Positions 43,490 through 56,311 of a DNA stretch of 64,000 nt are shown here, one piece after another. Within the stretch, counting starts at the first letter, position 1, and each line of letters starts with the position of its first letter. The DNA lies in NCBI GenBank assembly GCA_946122785.1, contig CAMGYJ010000011.1, forward strand, positions 38,342,513 to 38,406,512. The letters run 5' to 3'. The position numbers and the translations under genes are program-made. Under the pieces are notes generated by a model that saw nothing but the letters and a program-made list of their open reading frames with translations, had not been told where the DNA came from and searched no databases. The stretch comes from Linum tenue (lineage: Eukaryota; Streptophyta; Magnoliopsida; Malpighiales; Linaceae).

Positions 43490-46400
43490 CTCTGGTAATT
43501 AAGGCTACTATCGCCAACTACACCGTGAAAAGATTTCTTGTTGAGGGAGGAAGCTCAGTTGACCAACTTTTTTATCCTGCTTTCTGATTTTTGGATCTTC
43601 CATTGAATTGTTGCCAACCTTCCGACATCTTTATTTTGGGCTTATCCGGAAACCGAGTTCCGTCACTTGGAATTCTACCTCTTCATGTTTGCATTGGAGA
43701 CATTGACCAAATAACCAAAATGTTGGTTAACTTTCATTTGGTTGATTGTTCCTCTACATACAATGGAATTCTTGGAAGACCGTTTCTACACCAAGTTCGG
43801 GTCATCCCCTCAACACTTCACCTCAAATTGAAGTTCCCTACTTCGACTAGGATAGGCTATGTCCGAGGGGATCAAGCAATTGCCAAGCAATGTTGTGCGT
43901 TCTCCCTTAAAGATACACATGTCACTATTGTTGACAGTCGACAAGGGGTAGCTCACCCTGTGCCAGTTGACCTTGAAGAGGAACAAACTGTTCAAGATGA
44001 CCTTACTATTTGTGTCTCAACCGTCTGGCCTAAAGAAGCTTTTCCTCGGCTTCTCAACTTAGTCCGGGAGTTCAAGGACATACTTGCCCAAGGTCCTAAA
44101 GATAAGCATGGACTCGATCGTCGAGTAGCTGAGCATGCCCTAAGGACTCTCCCACTGTGTCGTCCTATACAACAAAAGAGAAGAAACTTAGCATGGGAAC
44201 AACGTCAAGCTGTTGCAGAAGAAGTAGTTAAGCTCACTCGTGCATGATTAATCCGAGAAATTCTCTGTCCTACCTGGCTGGCCAACATTGTCATGGTGTA
44301 AAAAGCCAATGGGCAGTGGAGGATGTGATTAGACTTCATCGACATTAATAAGGCATTCCCAAAGGACCCATATCCTCTTCCCACAATTGACCAATTGGTT
44401 GATGCTACCTCTGGCCACCGCCTTCTTTCCTTCCTCGACATTATATCTGGTTATCACCAGATTCCCACGAAGAAGGAAGATAAAAAAAAGAACAGCATCC
44501 ATGACCCCAGTTGGTAATTATTGTTATAAGGTCATGCTTTTGGTTTCAAGAATGTTGCAGCCACCTATTAGCAAATGGTTGATCGTGTATTCTCACGTCA
44601 ACTTGGTCGAAACCTAGAAGGCTACATTGATGATATCTTAGTAGAAAATAACAGTATCAACGAGCATTTAGAAGACCTACGAGAAACATTCAACACGCTT
44701 CGCATGTATGCCCTTCGTCTCAATCCCAAGAAGTGTGTTTTTGGGGAGACTATTGGAAAATTCTTGGGGTTTATGGTAACCCAACGAGGGATTGAGTCTA
44801 TTCCTCAAATAATTGATGCCATCCTCCAAATATCCTCCCCAACCAAATTCAAATAAGTAATTTTTCACAAGTCGCATCGCCGCCCTTAATCGATTTATCT
44901 CTCGTGACAACGATCGTTGTGCCCCATTCTTTGCAACTTTGAAGAGTGACAGGAAACACTTTGAATGGACACCTGAGTGTGAAAAATCTTTACTAAGCTC
45001 AAGGACTTTCTGGTGACACCTCTAGTGATTTCTGCCCCAGTGAATAATGAAACCCTTTTCATGTATTTCGCTATCCAAGAAGGCAGTGAGCTTGGTACTT
45101 CTTCGGCGAGATGCTGACAACACGAACATCCGATATATTATACCTGTAAAACTCTACTAGATGTTGAGACCACGTATTCACCCGTAGAAAAGGCTGCTTT
45201 AGCTGTGGTCGTGGGCTCCAAAAAGCTACACCCATACTTCCAGAGCCACATTATTTGTGTTTTCACGCAATTGCCACTGCGAAGGCTTCTCTAACGCATG
45301 GACGTAGCTGGTCAAATGATCAATTGGGCCATTGAATTAAGTGAGTTATGACATCTCATACCTCTCATGCACAACCATCAAATCACGGGTGCTTGTTGAC
45401 TTTGTGGCTAAGGGAATTCAAGCTACCACACCGTCCAAGTCAGAAACTTGGAGAAATTTTGTGGATGGAGCTTCGAGCAAATCCTGCTCTAGAGCAGAAA
45501 TGCTTCTCATCGGTCCATTGAGTGCCACCCATGAGTTGGTTGTTTGCTTCACAACTCTCATAATCAATAATGCTGCCGAATATGAAGCCCTCTTAGTTGG
45601 CTTAACAATGGCACAAGAATTGGGAGTTCAGCCAATATTGGTCCACTCAGACTCTGTCCTTTTTGTCAACCAGGTTTGGGGGCATACAAGGCTCGAGAAC
45701 CAGCGCTAAACGCCTACATCAATGTTGCTCGAGCCATTATAACTGATTTTACATATGTTGAGATAAAGACATGTATAGGGAGAAGAAAATCTCCTTGTGA
45801 ATGCCCTCTCGAAGCTTGCCACAACCCGAGACTTCCCTGATGATAGGAATGTGATAGTTGAGCACCGCCCTACTTTGTTGTACGCTCCTATCGTCTCATC
45901 ATCAACACTACCAGATTGGCGCACACCTCTCATGGAGTATTTTCAACATAACCTTCTACCTACTAACTCCAAAGAAGCCATGAAACTTTACAGGTGTGCT
46001 CCTCACTACCTCCTTATAGTAGGCCCACTCTACACAAAATATTTTGTTGGCCCGTACCTCCGGTGTCGTAGCGAAGGGGAAGCCAAGTTTGCCATCTGTG
46101 AAACTCACGACGAATCATGCAGAATGCACGTTGGTCTGCGAAATCTCGAGAAGATCCTCCTCTATATTGAATACTAGTGGCCCACTATTCGCCGAGATAC
46201 TCGAGACTATGTCAAGTCTTGTATCAAGTGTCAGGTTGCTGCATATGTGCCACATGCACCACCCCTGCTCATGGAAGGAAATATCAGTATATGGCCATTT
46301 TTCCAATGGAGAATTGACTTCTTAAGGCCACTCCTTGAGGCCCATGGACAGGAAAAAATGGCTCATTGTTGCACTCGACTACTTCACCAAATGGGTAGAA

Positions 46401-47070
46401 GCTAGAGCCATCACTGGACTCAATGCCCAACAAGTCAAGAAGTTCATATGGGAAAATATAATTTGTTTCTTCAGTATTCCCCACACCATCATCCTTGATC
46501 AAAGGACATTGTTCACGAGCGAAAGTCTTCAAGCATATTGTGCACGATATGGAATCCTCCTCCGTTATGCCTCTATCCCCTATCCCCAAGCTAACGAACA
46601 AGTAGAATATGCCAACAAATACATCCTTTGGGGACTGAACACGCGATTAAATGAAGCTAAAGAAAAGTGGGCGGAGGAACTTCCTCATGTTCTTTGGGCC
46701 CACCACACAACCTATAAAACAACCACGAGGGAGTCACCCTATGCCCTCACCTTTGGCTTGGATGCGGTAATTCCTGTAGAAATAGTGATTTCCTTGTACC
46801 AAATTGAAGCTTTCCGCCCTTAGGAGAATCATCACGAGCTCATTCATGACCTTCACTTCATCGAAGACCATCGAGACCCTCAACATGAGTGCCATGAAAG
46901 CAGGGGTGGCTCATTACTATAATGCCAAATTAAAACAGCGACCGATACACAAAGGAGAATGGGTTCTCTGCCGCAACTTTTATCATAAACAAAGTTTGGG
47001 AAATTTCAATCCACAGTGGAAAGGACCCTACAAAGTACGCAAAGTGGTGGGTCCAAACACTATCAAGCTT
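43490..47070 (+). pseudogene. Tat-type gypsy pol remnant
   Basis: In order: protease region (V-E-G-G-S-S-V-D, I-L-G-R-P-F-L-H) 43530-43900; linker; RT with F-L-D-I-I-S-G-Y-H-Q-I near 44430 and Y-I-D-D-I-L-V near 44620, then G-K-F-L-G-F-M-V-T; first RNase H; a second RNase H of the plant-host type with F-V-D-G-A-S-S and A-A-E-Y-E-A-L-L-V-G-L near 45450-45600, a hallmark of Tat; integrase 46150-46800 (C-I-K-C-Q, W-V-E-A-R-A-I, S-P-Y-A-L-T-F-G). It breaks at about 47070, inside the integrase C-terminal domain, where an Athila LTR fragment starts at shared AAGCTTTCT. Every domain has stops or frameshifts. Confidence 0.85.
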
Positions 47071-47613
47071 TCTGATTTCTGCTGCAACCTGAGATAGATA
47101 GAATCTGATTAGGTTGTAGAGCCTCTTCATTCGATAGTAGGAGATTGGTTATACGAGAGTTAACCAGTTTACTGCTTTGTACTGGAATTCAATTCCAGTA
47201 GTGGAGTTCTGTGTTCATAGCCTCAGCTTTCTATCCCGGTGAAGACTAGTCGTCTGCCGGGTAGTTAGACTGAGAGGGCTTGGTCAGCTTAAGAGATTCC
47301 AAGCTACTGTCGGATCTTCCGCAGTCTAATCAATAGTGAATCAACCCAGGGTAATTACAATTGAACCTAACTAAGGAGCTAGGGGCACTCATTCCCGAGT
47401 GACTCTTTCCTGCTTTAGAAAACCGAACCATTTCCTGCTTTCTTACTACTTTTGCTTTAAACACAAATCACTCGACTTAGTTGGCTAGATAATAGATAAT
47501 CACGGAGTAAGCAGTAAATCTAGACCCCGGGTTGATAATAGAACTTGCCTGTTACTGCATTCCCGGACTGCGATTACACTTGGTTGCAGTTTGGTGTTGT
47601 GTTTTGGCATGTC
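47066..47613 (+). repeat. Athila LTR fragment (R-U5 only)
   Basis: Aligns with 25070-25618 and 36985-37524, closer to the former at diagnostic positions (GGTTATACGAGAG, CCAAGCTACTG). It ends GGCATGTC and runs straight into CA/TA microsatellite sequence. No primer site follows. Confidence 0.85.
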
Positions 47614-47643
47614 TCACACACACATATATATATATATATATGT

Positions 47644-48042
47644 GGGGAGTTCTACGGTACCCCGGGTGAAATCCGGGGTACCGCATACCTTAAGTAAGAA
47701 AACGCTCTCTAGAACTTGAATTGACTGATCTTTCGGACATTATACTATACTCTAACCCATAAAGATCAAAATCTAGGTCTTAATTCTGTAAATCTTATAC
47801 CCCAAGATCAATTTAATTAGAAACAATAATCGACGGTTATGATTCGTCCAAATATAGGCAAAAAAAGTAATGCACCATCTTAGGGTTTATAGTTTATTAG
47901 ATAATTAGGATCTAGGGTTCACTCATTAAGGGTTATGGTATAGTATCATGCCCAAAAATCCTGCTAATTCGAGGTCTAAATAGCGTTTTCATACTCAAGG
48001 TATGCGGTACCCCGGATTTCACCCGGGGTACCATAGAAGGCA

Positions 48043-48044
<2 letters not shown>
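47644..48044. mobile_element. MITE with 63-bp inverted ends, each containing a hairpin
   Basis: The left end 47644-47706 and the right end 47983-48044 are inverted copies, identical over more than 24 bp around GGTACCCCGGGTGAAATCC. Within each end GGTACCCCGG and CCGGGGTACC form a 10-bp stem. The interior is 270 bp, AT-rich and non-coding. Both sides are TA microsatellite, so the target was a TA run and the duplication length cannot be read. Confidence 0.88.

Positions 48045-48102
<58 letters not shown>
48045..48102. repeat. (TA)n microsatellite, about 29 units
   Basis: Pure AT alternation following the MITE. A shorter CA-to-TA run (47615-47641) precedes it. Confidence 0.95.
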
Positions 48103-48105
<3 letters not shown>

Positions 48106-48189
48106 ACTCAGGGCAAATCCGTGTTTATCACAGGCTCTACTGGGACTGGTAAAACCCTATTGCTTTGCTTGAGGAAATGAGAAAATGTA

Positions 48190-48197
<8 letters not shown>

Positions 48198-48245
<48 letters not shown>

Positions 48246-48246
48246 G
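48198..48246. repeat. (TTAG)n microsatellite, about 12 units
   Basis: Uninterrupted GTTA/TTAG tetranucleotide. The adjoining TTAGTAGTTTTTATCC is repeated at 48399-48417. Confidence 0.95.
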
Positions 48247-49065
48247 GATTTAGTAGTTTTTATCCTTCATGTCCCCATCGTATTCCATACAAGTATGACA
48301 AGTACAAAGATTTCCAATCAAGTAAATACATAGCCACCAAAACTAATCATATCTCAACATACAATCACACACATATATATGTATATATAGTTAGCTAGAT
48401 TTAGTAGTTTTTATCCTTTAATTTTCCAAGTCATCGACTGCCCCGGGTAATCCAGTAGATGCATTAAGCATAACCTAGTAGATGCACAAGCATCACCAAT
48501 TATCAGGCTTGGAAATGGTCTTCTAGAGCTAGGCTTATAACCACCATATCCAATCTTATAGAGTGCATGACAGGGTGCATTGTCTTTGGTTTAGGTGTCC
48601 AAGCAATTCTTATAGTTAGTCGCATAACACATACCTTACTAGATAAGCCTCGAAGGTCGAATCACAAAAGATCATACACACAATGTTGCCTTTACGACTA
48701 TCCAATATCATATTATTTCCTTAATCGGCAATCCATTATCATTCCATCACTTATAAGCTTACCCATACCATATCATATAACTTAATTAGGGCCTCTTAAT
48801 TCATTCATCGTTAACAATCATCATCACATATAATACCAAGCACATCATCACACATTCATCCATTACATGCATTCCGTTGTCCCATCCTGCATATCATTCA
48901 TACACACTTTATAGCACAAACAATCAGTAACTAGAAATTCACTATATATGCCATGGTTTGGGCTGCTTCATGACTTGATCACCAAATTTGTATTAACATG
49001 GTTACTAGGTTAGAATTTACTGACAACATTTGATGTTACTCCGCAATTACCTTTGATGATTCTAC
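48247..49065. other. Repeat-derived, no gene
   Basis: Includes a copy of the dispersed repeat at 23228-23330 (here 48271-48370). The remainder, with GCCCCGGGTAATCCAGTAG, has no coding similarity I can recognise. Confidence 0.5.
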
Positions 49066-49381
49066 GACTGGTTCATTCCCCTAGTTATCCTTTCTATCTT
49101 ATTTTCCCAAGTCTTGCTCTCCTTACACTTCAATTTTTAGAGGGTTTGTGATGGTGGGAGTGATAGGTGATGGTAGTTTGGGAGAGGGAAGAAGGTTGGG
49201 AAGAGTGCATGGATTTAATTTCTGAACCTGATTCTCTAGAAGGCTCTCCCCTTCTTTACCATCCTCTAATCACCACCCTCCATATGTCACTACTAACCCT
49301 TCTTTCCCTAATTAGTCCCTCAAGTTTTCTACCCTACTCAATTCATCATTCCAACCTAAATTAAACTCCCCCTTATAATAC

Positions 49382-50585
49382 CATAATTCAATAAATTTCC
49401 ATTTAACCAATCAAAACACTGAATTAACGGTGTTAACGACATCCTTTCTGCAATGTCATTCTGTTGTGGAGCGTCTCTAACAGTCTGATGTTGGGCAATC
49501 CTTTCATCCTTGTAGAATTCGTTAAACTCAGAACTACAAAATCCATACCATTGTCTGTTCAAAGTCTCTTGATCTTTTTTACGGTCTGATTCTCCACCAA
49601 AGCCTTTCACTTCTTGAACTTTGTGAAGGCTTCACTTTCTGCTTCATCGTGAAAATCCAAATAAACCTTGAGTAATCATCAATAATAGTAAAAAAATACA
49701 TGTTGCATAGAATGGATTCAACTTGTGAGGGACCCCAACAACCGAAATCAAGGTAATCCAATGTCCCCTTCATCTGGTAAATACCCTTCTTAGGAAACTC
49801 ACTGAGATGTCATTTCCCAAAAACACACTACTCGCAGAATTCCAAACTCCGCACCATGTGCATGCAAAGAAATCTCTCTTCAACAAAACTTGCATCCCCC
49901 GTTCACTCATATGACTCAGACTCATGTGCCAGAGAGTGGTCATATCTTTTGGATGAACCTAGGATTATGCAACGACATCAGAACTTGACAACACGGACCC
50001 TTGTAATGCTTTCAAGGTCCCACGCTTCATACATTTCAACACCTTCCTTGAATCTTTGCAGACATACACAACTCCACCTTTTTCCTTGAAACTGAGACCC
50101 TTGCTTTCAATGAGACTTAAAGGAATCAGATTCTTCATCATTTTTGGAACATGTCTGAATATTTCCATGGTATAGAATGAACCATCATGTGTCTGAATAT
50201 TGATAAACCTGATTCCAACCACTTTCTAAACATCTCCATTGGCCATAACCACGTTACCACCATATATATGCTTGTAGGTTGAAAAAATATCCCTATTGGG
50301 AGACATGATATGAGGCTATAGTACCCAGAAATCACACATCACCACGATGTGCCTTATCATCTATAGTCAATGCGAGATCGTCTTCAGAACTATAGGCCAC
50401 TTCTGACATGTCAATTGAACCTTGAATTTTTGTTGCCCTTTTCTTCTGGGAAGTTGTACTTCCAATGTCCCACTTCGCTACATATGTGACAAGCATTGCT
50501 TGACTGTGGAATAAGACCCTTAGAATTTGATTTTCTGTTCGAATTCCCTTTACTATATTTCTTCTTTCCCTTTCCACCTGTATGT
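49382..50585 (-). pseudogene. Copia gag-pol fragment in block copy 2
   Basis: Same content and breaks as 38900-40104, with a few substitutions (for example C-H-I-C-S in the knuckle and a K for I near 49580). Confidence 0.8.
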
Positions 50586-50741
50586 ATGGGGTTCGCAGGC
50601 AACGCCCAGGTCAGGGGGTTCGGGGAAGCAATGCATCCCCCGATGGGGGCTCGGGGGCAACGTCTCTGATCCACAATGTATGGTCTCAATGTTATTTAGG
50701 TTTTTGTTCTGGGCCTGGTTTGTAATCATTTTCTTTAACAA

Positions 50742-50960
50742 TATTGGATTAGGGTTAGACCACACGGAGAAGTACTATAAATACTTCGCATATTCCTCTA
50801 TACTTTGTATCTCCTCAAAGTATAGTGAAATTGGCTCTCTCCTGACAATAGACTAGCTAACACGCATTGTGTTAGTGAACCACATAAATCTGTGTGTAGT
50901 GTTCATTATTTCTTTCATTTTTATTGCTTTGTCGTTCCTTCGGAAGAAACAGTCGTGACA
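50742..50960 (+). repeat. Copia LTR in block copy 2
   Basis: Counterpart of 40261-40479, again opposite to the gag fragment beside it. Confidence 0.75.
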
Positions 50961-52027
50961 AGCATGTTTCACCATCGCCCATCTACTCTTTCTCCATAAA
51001 TCATTGTCGAAGATCAGAATCTTGATTCCTACATCTATAAGCCATCAAATCAAACACAAAAGGGTCCCAATAGGCATACCTATTTGTTTTTCACTAGGAA
51101 AACTTAGTTCTATTTTACTTAAATGCACCTTGACTTCTTGGACAATGATTACTATGAGACGACTCATACCTTTTTGAACTTCAGACGTTGGTGTTTGATT
51201 GATTTTTTATTTGGGACACAACTAAATTAAGTAGACATCCATCAATTGTGTGAATTGGGAACATGTCATTATCAGCCCTGTATTATTTGTAGGGATTGGG
51301 TGATAACTGTCATAGAGAACTTATTGTTTGATAAATCCCAAAAAGAACCGCTCCCCTTGATGGAATATTTACCCTCTTCCTTCTCCATCTAGCCACCAAT
51401 GGCAAGACACTCAACTTCTCTCCCATTTCCCCTCAATCCACGTGGGAGAATGAGCAAGGTGGCAATTAATTTGCCCCCCCCCCCCCCCCACTTTTCATTT
51501 CATGTTGTGATGGTAACTTCCCAAAATAACCACCTCATGTTCTACCCTTGTCACATAGGCGTGCTTAGGTTGGTGGATAGTTTTACCACCCACCATTTAT
51601 CCTACCTACACACATGAATACAAAGGGTTCAAAATAATCCTCTTCATCCACGTGATCCCCCATAGTTTGATTGGGAGAGATATTATTTCTGTCTCTTCCA
51701 TTAGTCTCCATTTAGCCATTTATTAGCTCTTTATTCTTACACGTGGGCCGAATGAGAAGACCACTCTCATCACGTCTCAACCAAACAAGACTCCCCTCCC
51801 AATCTTCTTCTCTCACATGTAGACCATGAGAAAGGTATATGATCATAGACCTTACACCATCAAACAAAACAATGAAAGAATGTCTTATTTTATTTGGTGA
51901 AAGAAGCATAGCCTTTTTCCACCCTCCCACATGCAAATTAAAGAGCAACCATTATCTTTTCCCAAACCCAATCAGAAGAAAATAACCAACCAAGCATTTC
52001 ATTCATACTCACCTAGACGTTCTCAGC

Positions 52028-54132
52028 TTACATTGCCAACTCTGTTGGTATTGGGTTACCCATGGCATCAAGAAAGGATTGAGTTGTAGAAGCCGTATCA
52101 AATAGTGAAGTTCCACAAAAAGGACCAATCTTCATATTGTCGCGATGCATCACTGCTTCCTCCAATGGAACAACTCTGGCTCTAGCATCTGCTTCTCTCT
52201 GAATACATGCCTCAGCCTCCGAAAGTGCGTCACCTGGATCCTCTAAGAGTGTGGCACATCCCAAGCTTTACATCAGCTCCTGTTGCACTTGACGACATAA
52301 CCCTATTGCCTCAGTACGAGCCTGGTCATGCTCTGCAATAAGAATTTTCTTCTCAACCGCATGCTCTTACTTACGTCGCGTAATCTCCTATAGCAACGCT
52401 GCCTCTAAAACTTATGCTATTTGTAACCTCTTTGGAGTGATCGTTGGTTGACTTTGAATCTTCTGGAGGAGTACCTCAAGCTCACTGACACGACCCCTGG
52501 CTTCCTCCGTCTTCCTAGTCTGACCACAAATATCATGCTTGGTGCATTCTGTGTTCCGCTGAGTTGTCACAACCTCTAACCTTGCTCTCGCCGCACGCCT
52601 CTCCATCTCCGCATCATACTGATTCATTTGCAAGAAACACAATGGTTAGTTAAAATTCCAACTCACATTATTTAAAAATATTAAAATTTACCTGGTTTTG
52701 CAATATCGCAAAGCAAAGGCCGACAACCTCGCCTTCAAGAGGAGGAAGTCGATTCCCCATATTGCACAAAGTATTATAGTCCAAAGCTAGCGAGGCATCT
52801 ATCCGTCCATCATTCGCAGCGCTTGGTCCGTCTCTCCAACAGAACTCTGACCTATGGTATGTCTTCGCCGTCCGGGGGCAACTTTGTCTGCCTTCATAGA
52901 TGGGACAACTCGAGCTACCAACCTCGAAATTCTTTTTATAAGTTGGCTCAGAATTCCTGTCTCGACATGGGGAGGGACGACACTCAATTGTTTCGACCAC
53001 CACGCGTTATTGCCACGACTGATTTAGCCATCTCTGGAATTTCACGGATCACTATGACGCCTTGCTGACGAGGAGCATGTTTCGGCAACTTCGAGGAAAA
53101 TAAGGCATTTTCTTGAATCTCCATACACGTTCTAAAACGCGAGTAGCCTGCACCAAAAAGATAAAAGATAGATAAATAAAATAATAAATAATAACAGAAC
53201 ATAGGTAATTAGAAAAATACTGAAATATGAATAAAAAATACACAACATACCATCATTATAGTCCTTGAAAAAATAGATGGCTCGAGCCGCTGGATTCTCC
53301 ACATCAATCCGCCCTCCTTCAAATATCCTCCTCACCTGGGCGGCTTGCTCTTCCCGTATGGAGTGTTCTCTGAATACTGATTGCTTGTAGAATCCCCCTA
53401 ACTTGATATCCCTCCATTCGGCGGTGACGATCACGCCATCAGAAGAAAGTTCACCTAGAGCTGGAAGGAAATAAAAAAACTCACGTTCCCAACCTCGACG
53501 TGCACGGCCATACGGATTTGCGAGATCGAATGCAATGGATCTATGATGGATTGACCATCTTGTACTCTTTCTATGAAGGTAGAAACATGCATGATATAGC
53601 TCTAGTGAAGGAGGTACTCTGGCTCTGTGACAATCCAGACGAAAAGTAACAACAAGTGTCCAAAAACCCAGTGTCATCGTACTCACCTTCAAATGGAATC
53701 TCTGCATCACCTCGCATAACCATATGGGAAATTGTAAAAGAAGCCCATAATCAAGGGACGCCCTGTACACACTATGACATCCTGTAAAGCGATTACCTGG
53801 GGTAGTACACCGCTTCGGGACCGCATACTCCCAGTGACGCGGCATATCAAAAGCAACAAATTTATATATACCCAAGCCTCGTCATGATTAAAACGTCCAC
53901 CTGTACCTATCTCGGATAACTCTAATAAGCTTGATGCAGAAAGAAATATACCATGACATGGCCAAATTGAGAATGACGGTTTACGTCGCCGACTTGAGGC
54001 AGAAGATCCTTCCCTCCAAACTAATTTTTTACCATGTCCACAAACCAACTCTGAACCCAGAACTGAGCATAGAGTCATTGGTGAATTAGGTAATTCCTCG
54101 CATTCAAATACATGGGACTTTTGACTTGACAT
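52028..54132 (-). pseudogene. Antisense ORF of the Tat element (Transposase_28-like, spliced)
   Basis: A minus-strand gene-like unit lies between pol and the 3' LTR. The first part (54132-53260) reads G-L-L-L-Q-F-P-I-W-L-C-E-V-M-Q-R-F, then E-L-Y-H-A-C-F-Y-L and W-E-R-E-F-F-Y-F, like the 'putative gypsy type transposon' (Transposase_28) domain reported in antisense ORFs of Tat elements. There is a one-base frameshift near 53870. Intron 1: donor GATG/GTATGTTG near 53252 and acceptor TTTTTGGTGCAG near 53149. A basic middle exon follows to 52690 (with stops), then donor CCAG/GTAAATTT and an acceptor at AATGAATCAG near 52623. The last exon is charged, coiled-coil-like (E-M-E-R-R-A-A-R-A-R-L-E-V) with stops, ending near 52028. 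Function unknown. Confidence 0.65.
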
Positions 54133-54462
54133 AATAACTCCAACCTTGTTGGTAATTCTAGATATGAAAAAGCAAATATATTTAACATATTAATATAAAA
54201 AATAGCAATAAAAGAGAAGGTAAAAATAAAGTGGCATTAGAGACGTTACCTAGCTTCAGTGATGAAGATAGCAACTACAAGGTTTTGGCTGAAGGAGACA
54301 ATAGACCAAAAAGTTATAAATTTGGTGGAAGAGGGATTTAGATGGGGCAAGTGAGATGGCTTCCTAGCTTTACGTGAGGAATTAGAAGGGTGGGGTGGGG
54401 AATTCTATGCCTCTATATTTATAATACTTGGATTACAAACAGAGCATCCTTGTCACGCTATT
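54133..54462. other. Upstream region of the antisense ORF
   Basis: No gene. AT-rich; on the minus strand a TATAAATATAGAGGCATAG sequence (near 54405-54423) is a plausible TATA box for the antisense unit, about 290 bp before its first ATG. Confidence 0.4.
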
Positions 54463-54478
54463 AGTAAGGGGGCATTCT
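54463..54478 (+). other. Polypurine tract of the Tat element
   Basis: TAGTAAGGGGGCATTC directly before TGATGGAACATTT, which matches the start of the 5' LTR. This marks 54479 as the 3' LTR start and puts the antisense ORF inside the element. Confidence 0.65.
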
Positions 54479-55126
54479 GATGGAACATTTGCCCTCTTCT
54501 TTCCCCATCTATCAACCAATGGCAAGCACTAAACTTCTCTCCCATTTCTCTTAATCCACTTGGAAGAATGTGCAAGGTGACAATTAATTCCCCCCCCCCC
54601 CCTCCCCCCACCACAACTTTCATATCATGGTGGGATGGTAACTCCCTAAATCACCACCTCATGTTCTAACCTTGACACATAGGTCCGCTTGGATTGGTGG
54701 AGAGTTTTACCACCCATCATTTATCCTACCTACACACATGAATGAAAAGGGGTCAAAATAATCCCCTTCATCCAGTGCTCCCCCGTAGGTTGATGGAAAT
54801 AGATAAATTGGAAGTAAGAAATTGTCTTCACTCTCCTTTCATCCACGTGGTCTCCTATTGGTTGATTGAGAGGGTTACTTTTATCACTTTCTCGGCGAAT
54901 TGCTATCTTCCAACCCCGAAATTTCTCTTTCTCTCTAGAGTCGGCTCAATATGCCGCTCCTGGTTATTTCGAAGTACTAACTTGAGCTTTGGAGAAGGTC
55001 CCAGCCGTCACAACTGGCAGGTCCTTTTTGGTAGATGTACATCTCGAGAGCTGGAATTCAAAGGAAATCAAAAGGTCAACGCTGTCCGGACTCTACAAAG
55101 TTTGAGGTCGGCTATTTTAGCTTGGC
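54479..55126 (+). repeat. 3' LTR of the Tat element
   Basis: Aligns at both ends with 40878-42020 but is about 500 bp shorter, lacking the counterpart of about 41230-41740, and clearly diverged. Ends near TTGGCATCAACA. Confidence 0.7.
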
Positions 55127-55400
55127 ATCAACACCCCTCTTTCTTGGACGTGGGTGGCCTGTCTTCAAATGTGAGACGAGTGGTTGTTGCTCCCTCAACG
55201 CCCATGTCTTGTTCTAAAACCCATGCCTTTGTGATGAAAGCTCTTGTTATGCCACTCTTAGCTCACGACCACATCCTTCTCACCTCGGCCTTGCCCGAGG
55301 TCTCGTGGTAGTGAGACATGATCTCATGGCATGAACCTAGCATTTCGAGATACTGCCATTTCATATGTATGTAGTGCCGACCATGGGCCTATGCTGGCAA
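55127..55400. other. No recognisable feature
   Basis: Short non-coding stretch. The open reading across 54742-55311 runs out of the LTR and is not a gene. Confidence 0.4.
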
Positions 55401-56230
55401 GCCCACCAGCATAGGGACTCTAAATTATAAGCTCATTATTATATTGCTCTCTTTACTTTCATATGGGTCACGAGAAATACTGGGTCAAGGGTGAAAAAAA
55501 AACTAACTGAATTGCTAGTCTCCCACATGGAATCACCTTCCACTATCACGTGAGTCAAGAATCTTGAGGCGGCGAAGGTGATAACATCTCTTCCTGCTAG
55601 GATCTCTGCCAGGTAAGGGGTGACTACTCCCTGGTGACGCAAACCCGTTGCCAGCACCTCATTCCCGTCTGAGCCATGGATAACAAGACTAGACGAGCAC
55701 CCTGAGTCGCAAACGGTTGTATCGAAATAGATCTTCAAATAGTCGTCTAGTGGAGGCTCCCAAGCGGTAGGAGCAGACTTTTGGAGGAGCAATCTAGGGG
55801 GCGGATGGGGGGGAGGGGGAATTGGAGACTTCAAGGACCTGTTGTAGAATTGTTTTGCTAGGGAACGAACATGAAATTGGTAGAATTCAAAAACCACTTT
55901 ATTTATAGACTTCCAGATTCTCCAAAGTAAACAGACGCAGTAATAGAGAATGTGGAATGGGGAGATCTCAGAGATCATGATATGTCGCCACTATAGACTA
56001 AAATTTACAGTCGGGGCGAAATCAATTAAGTTGCTCAATCCCACTAAGGTCCGCAACTTGGTGGCTAGGGGGCATTTGAAGAATAAGTGTTAAGCACGAG
56101 ACATCGATTGAGGCAGTTAGCTATCCACGTGTTTGTAAGTACAAACTCAGCCATTTGACGTGGTAGGACGGGATCATTGAAGAATTTCTCGTTTTAGCCA
56201 GCAGATATGGAGCTGCATGTTTCGCTACTT
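55400..56230 (-). pseudogene. LINE C-terminal RNase H-like remnant
   Basis: On the minus strand, L-L-W-R-I-W-K-S-I-N-K-V-V-F, then Y-L-K-I-Y-F-D-T-T-V-C and S-L-V-I-H-G-S-D-G-N-E-V-L-A, L-A-E-I-L-A-G-R-D and H-V-I-V-E-G-D-S-M match the RNase H (RVT_3) domain at the end of plant LINE ORF2. The open part is 55978-55439 (179 codons); upstream zf-RVT sequence is broken. Confidence 0.65.
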
Positions 56231-56311
56231 TAGGAAAGCAATCGAATACATAGGCGATATCATTAGTGTATTGCAAACAAAAATTGTAGTCTAGACTCTA
56301 GCTAGAGGTTG

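Larger units (their letters stand above)
49066..51994. repeat. 2.93-kb duplicated block, copy 2
   Basis: Copy of 38584-41515, lying inside the Tat element between its broken integrase and its antisense ORF. It carries the same copia fragment (minus, 49382-50585), copia LTR (plus, 50742-50960) and partial Tat LTR (plus, 51359-51994). Confidence 0.92.
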
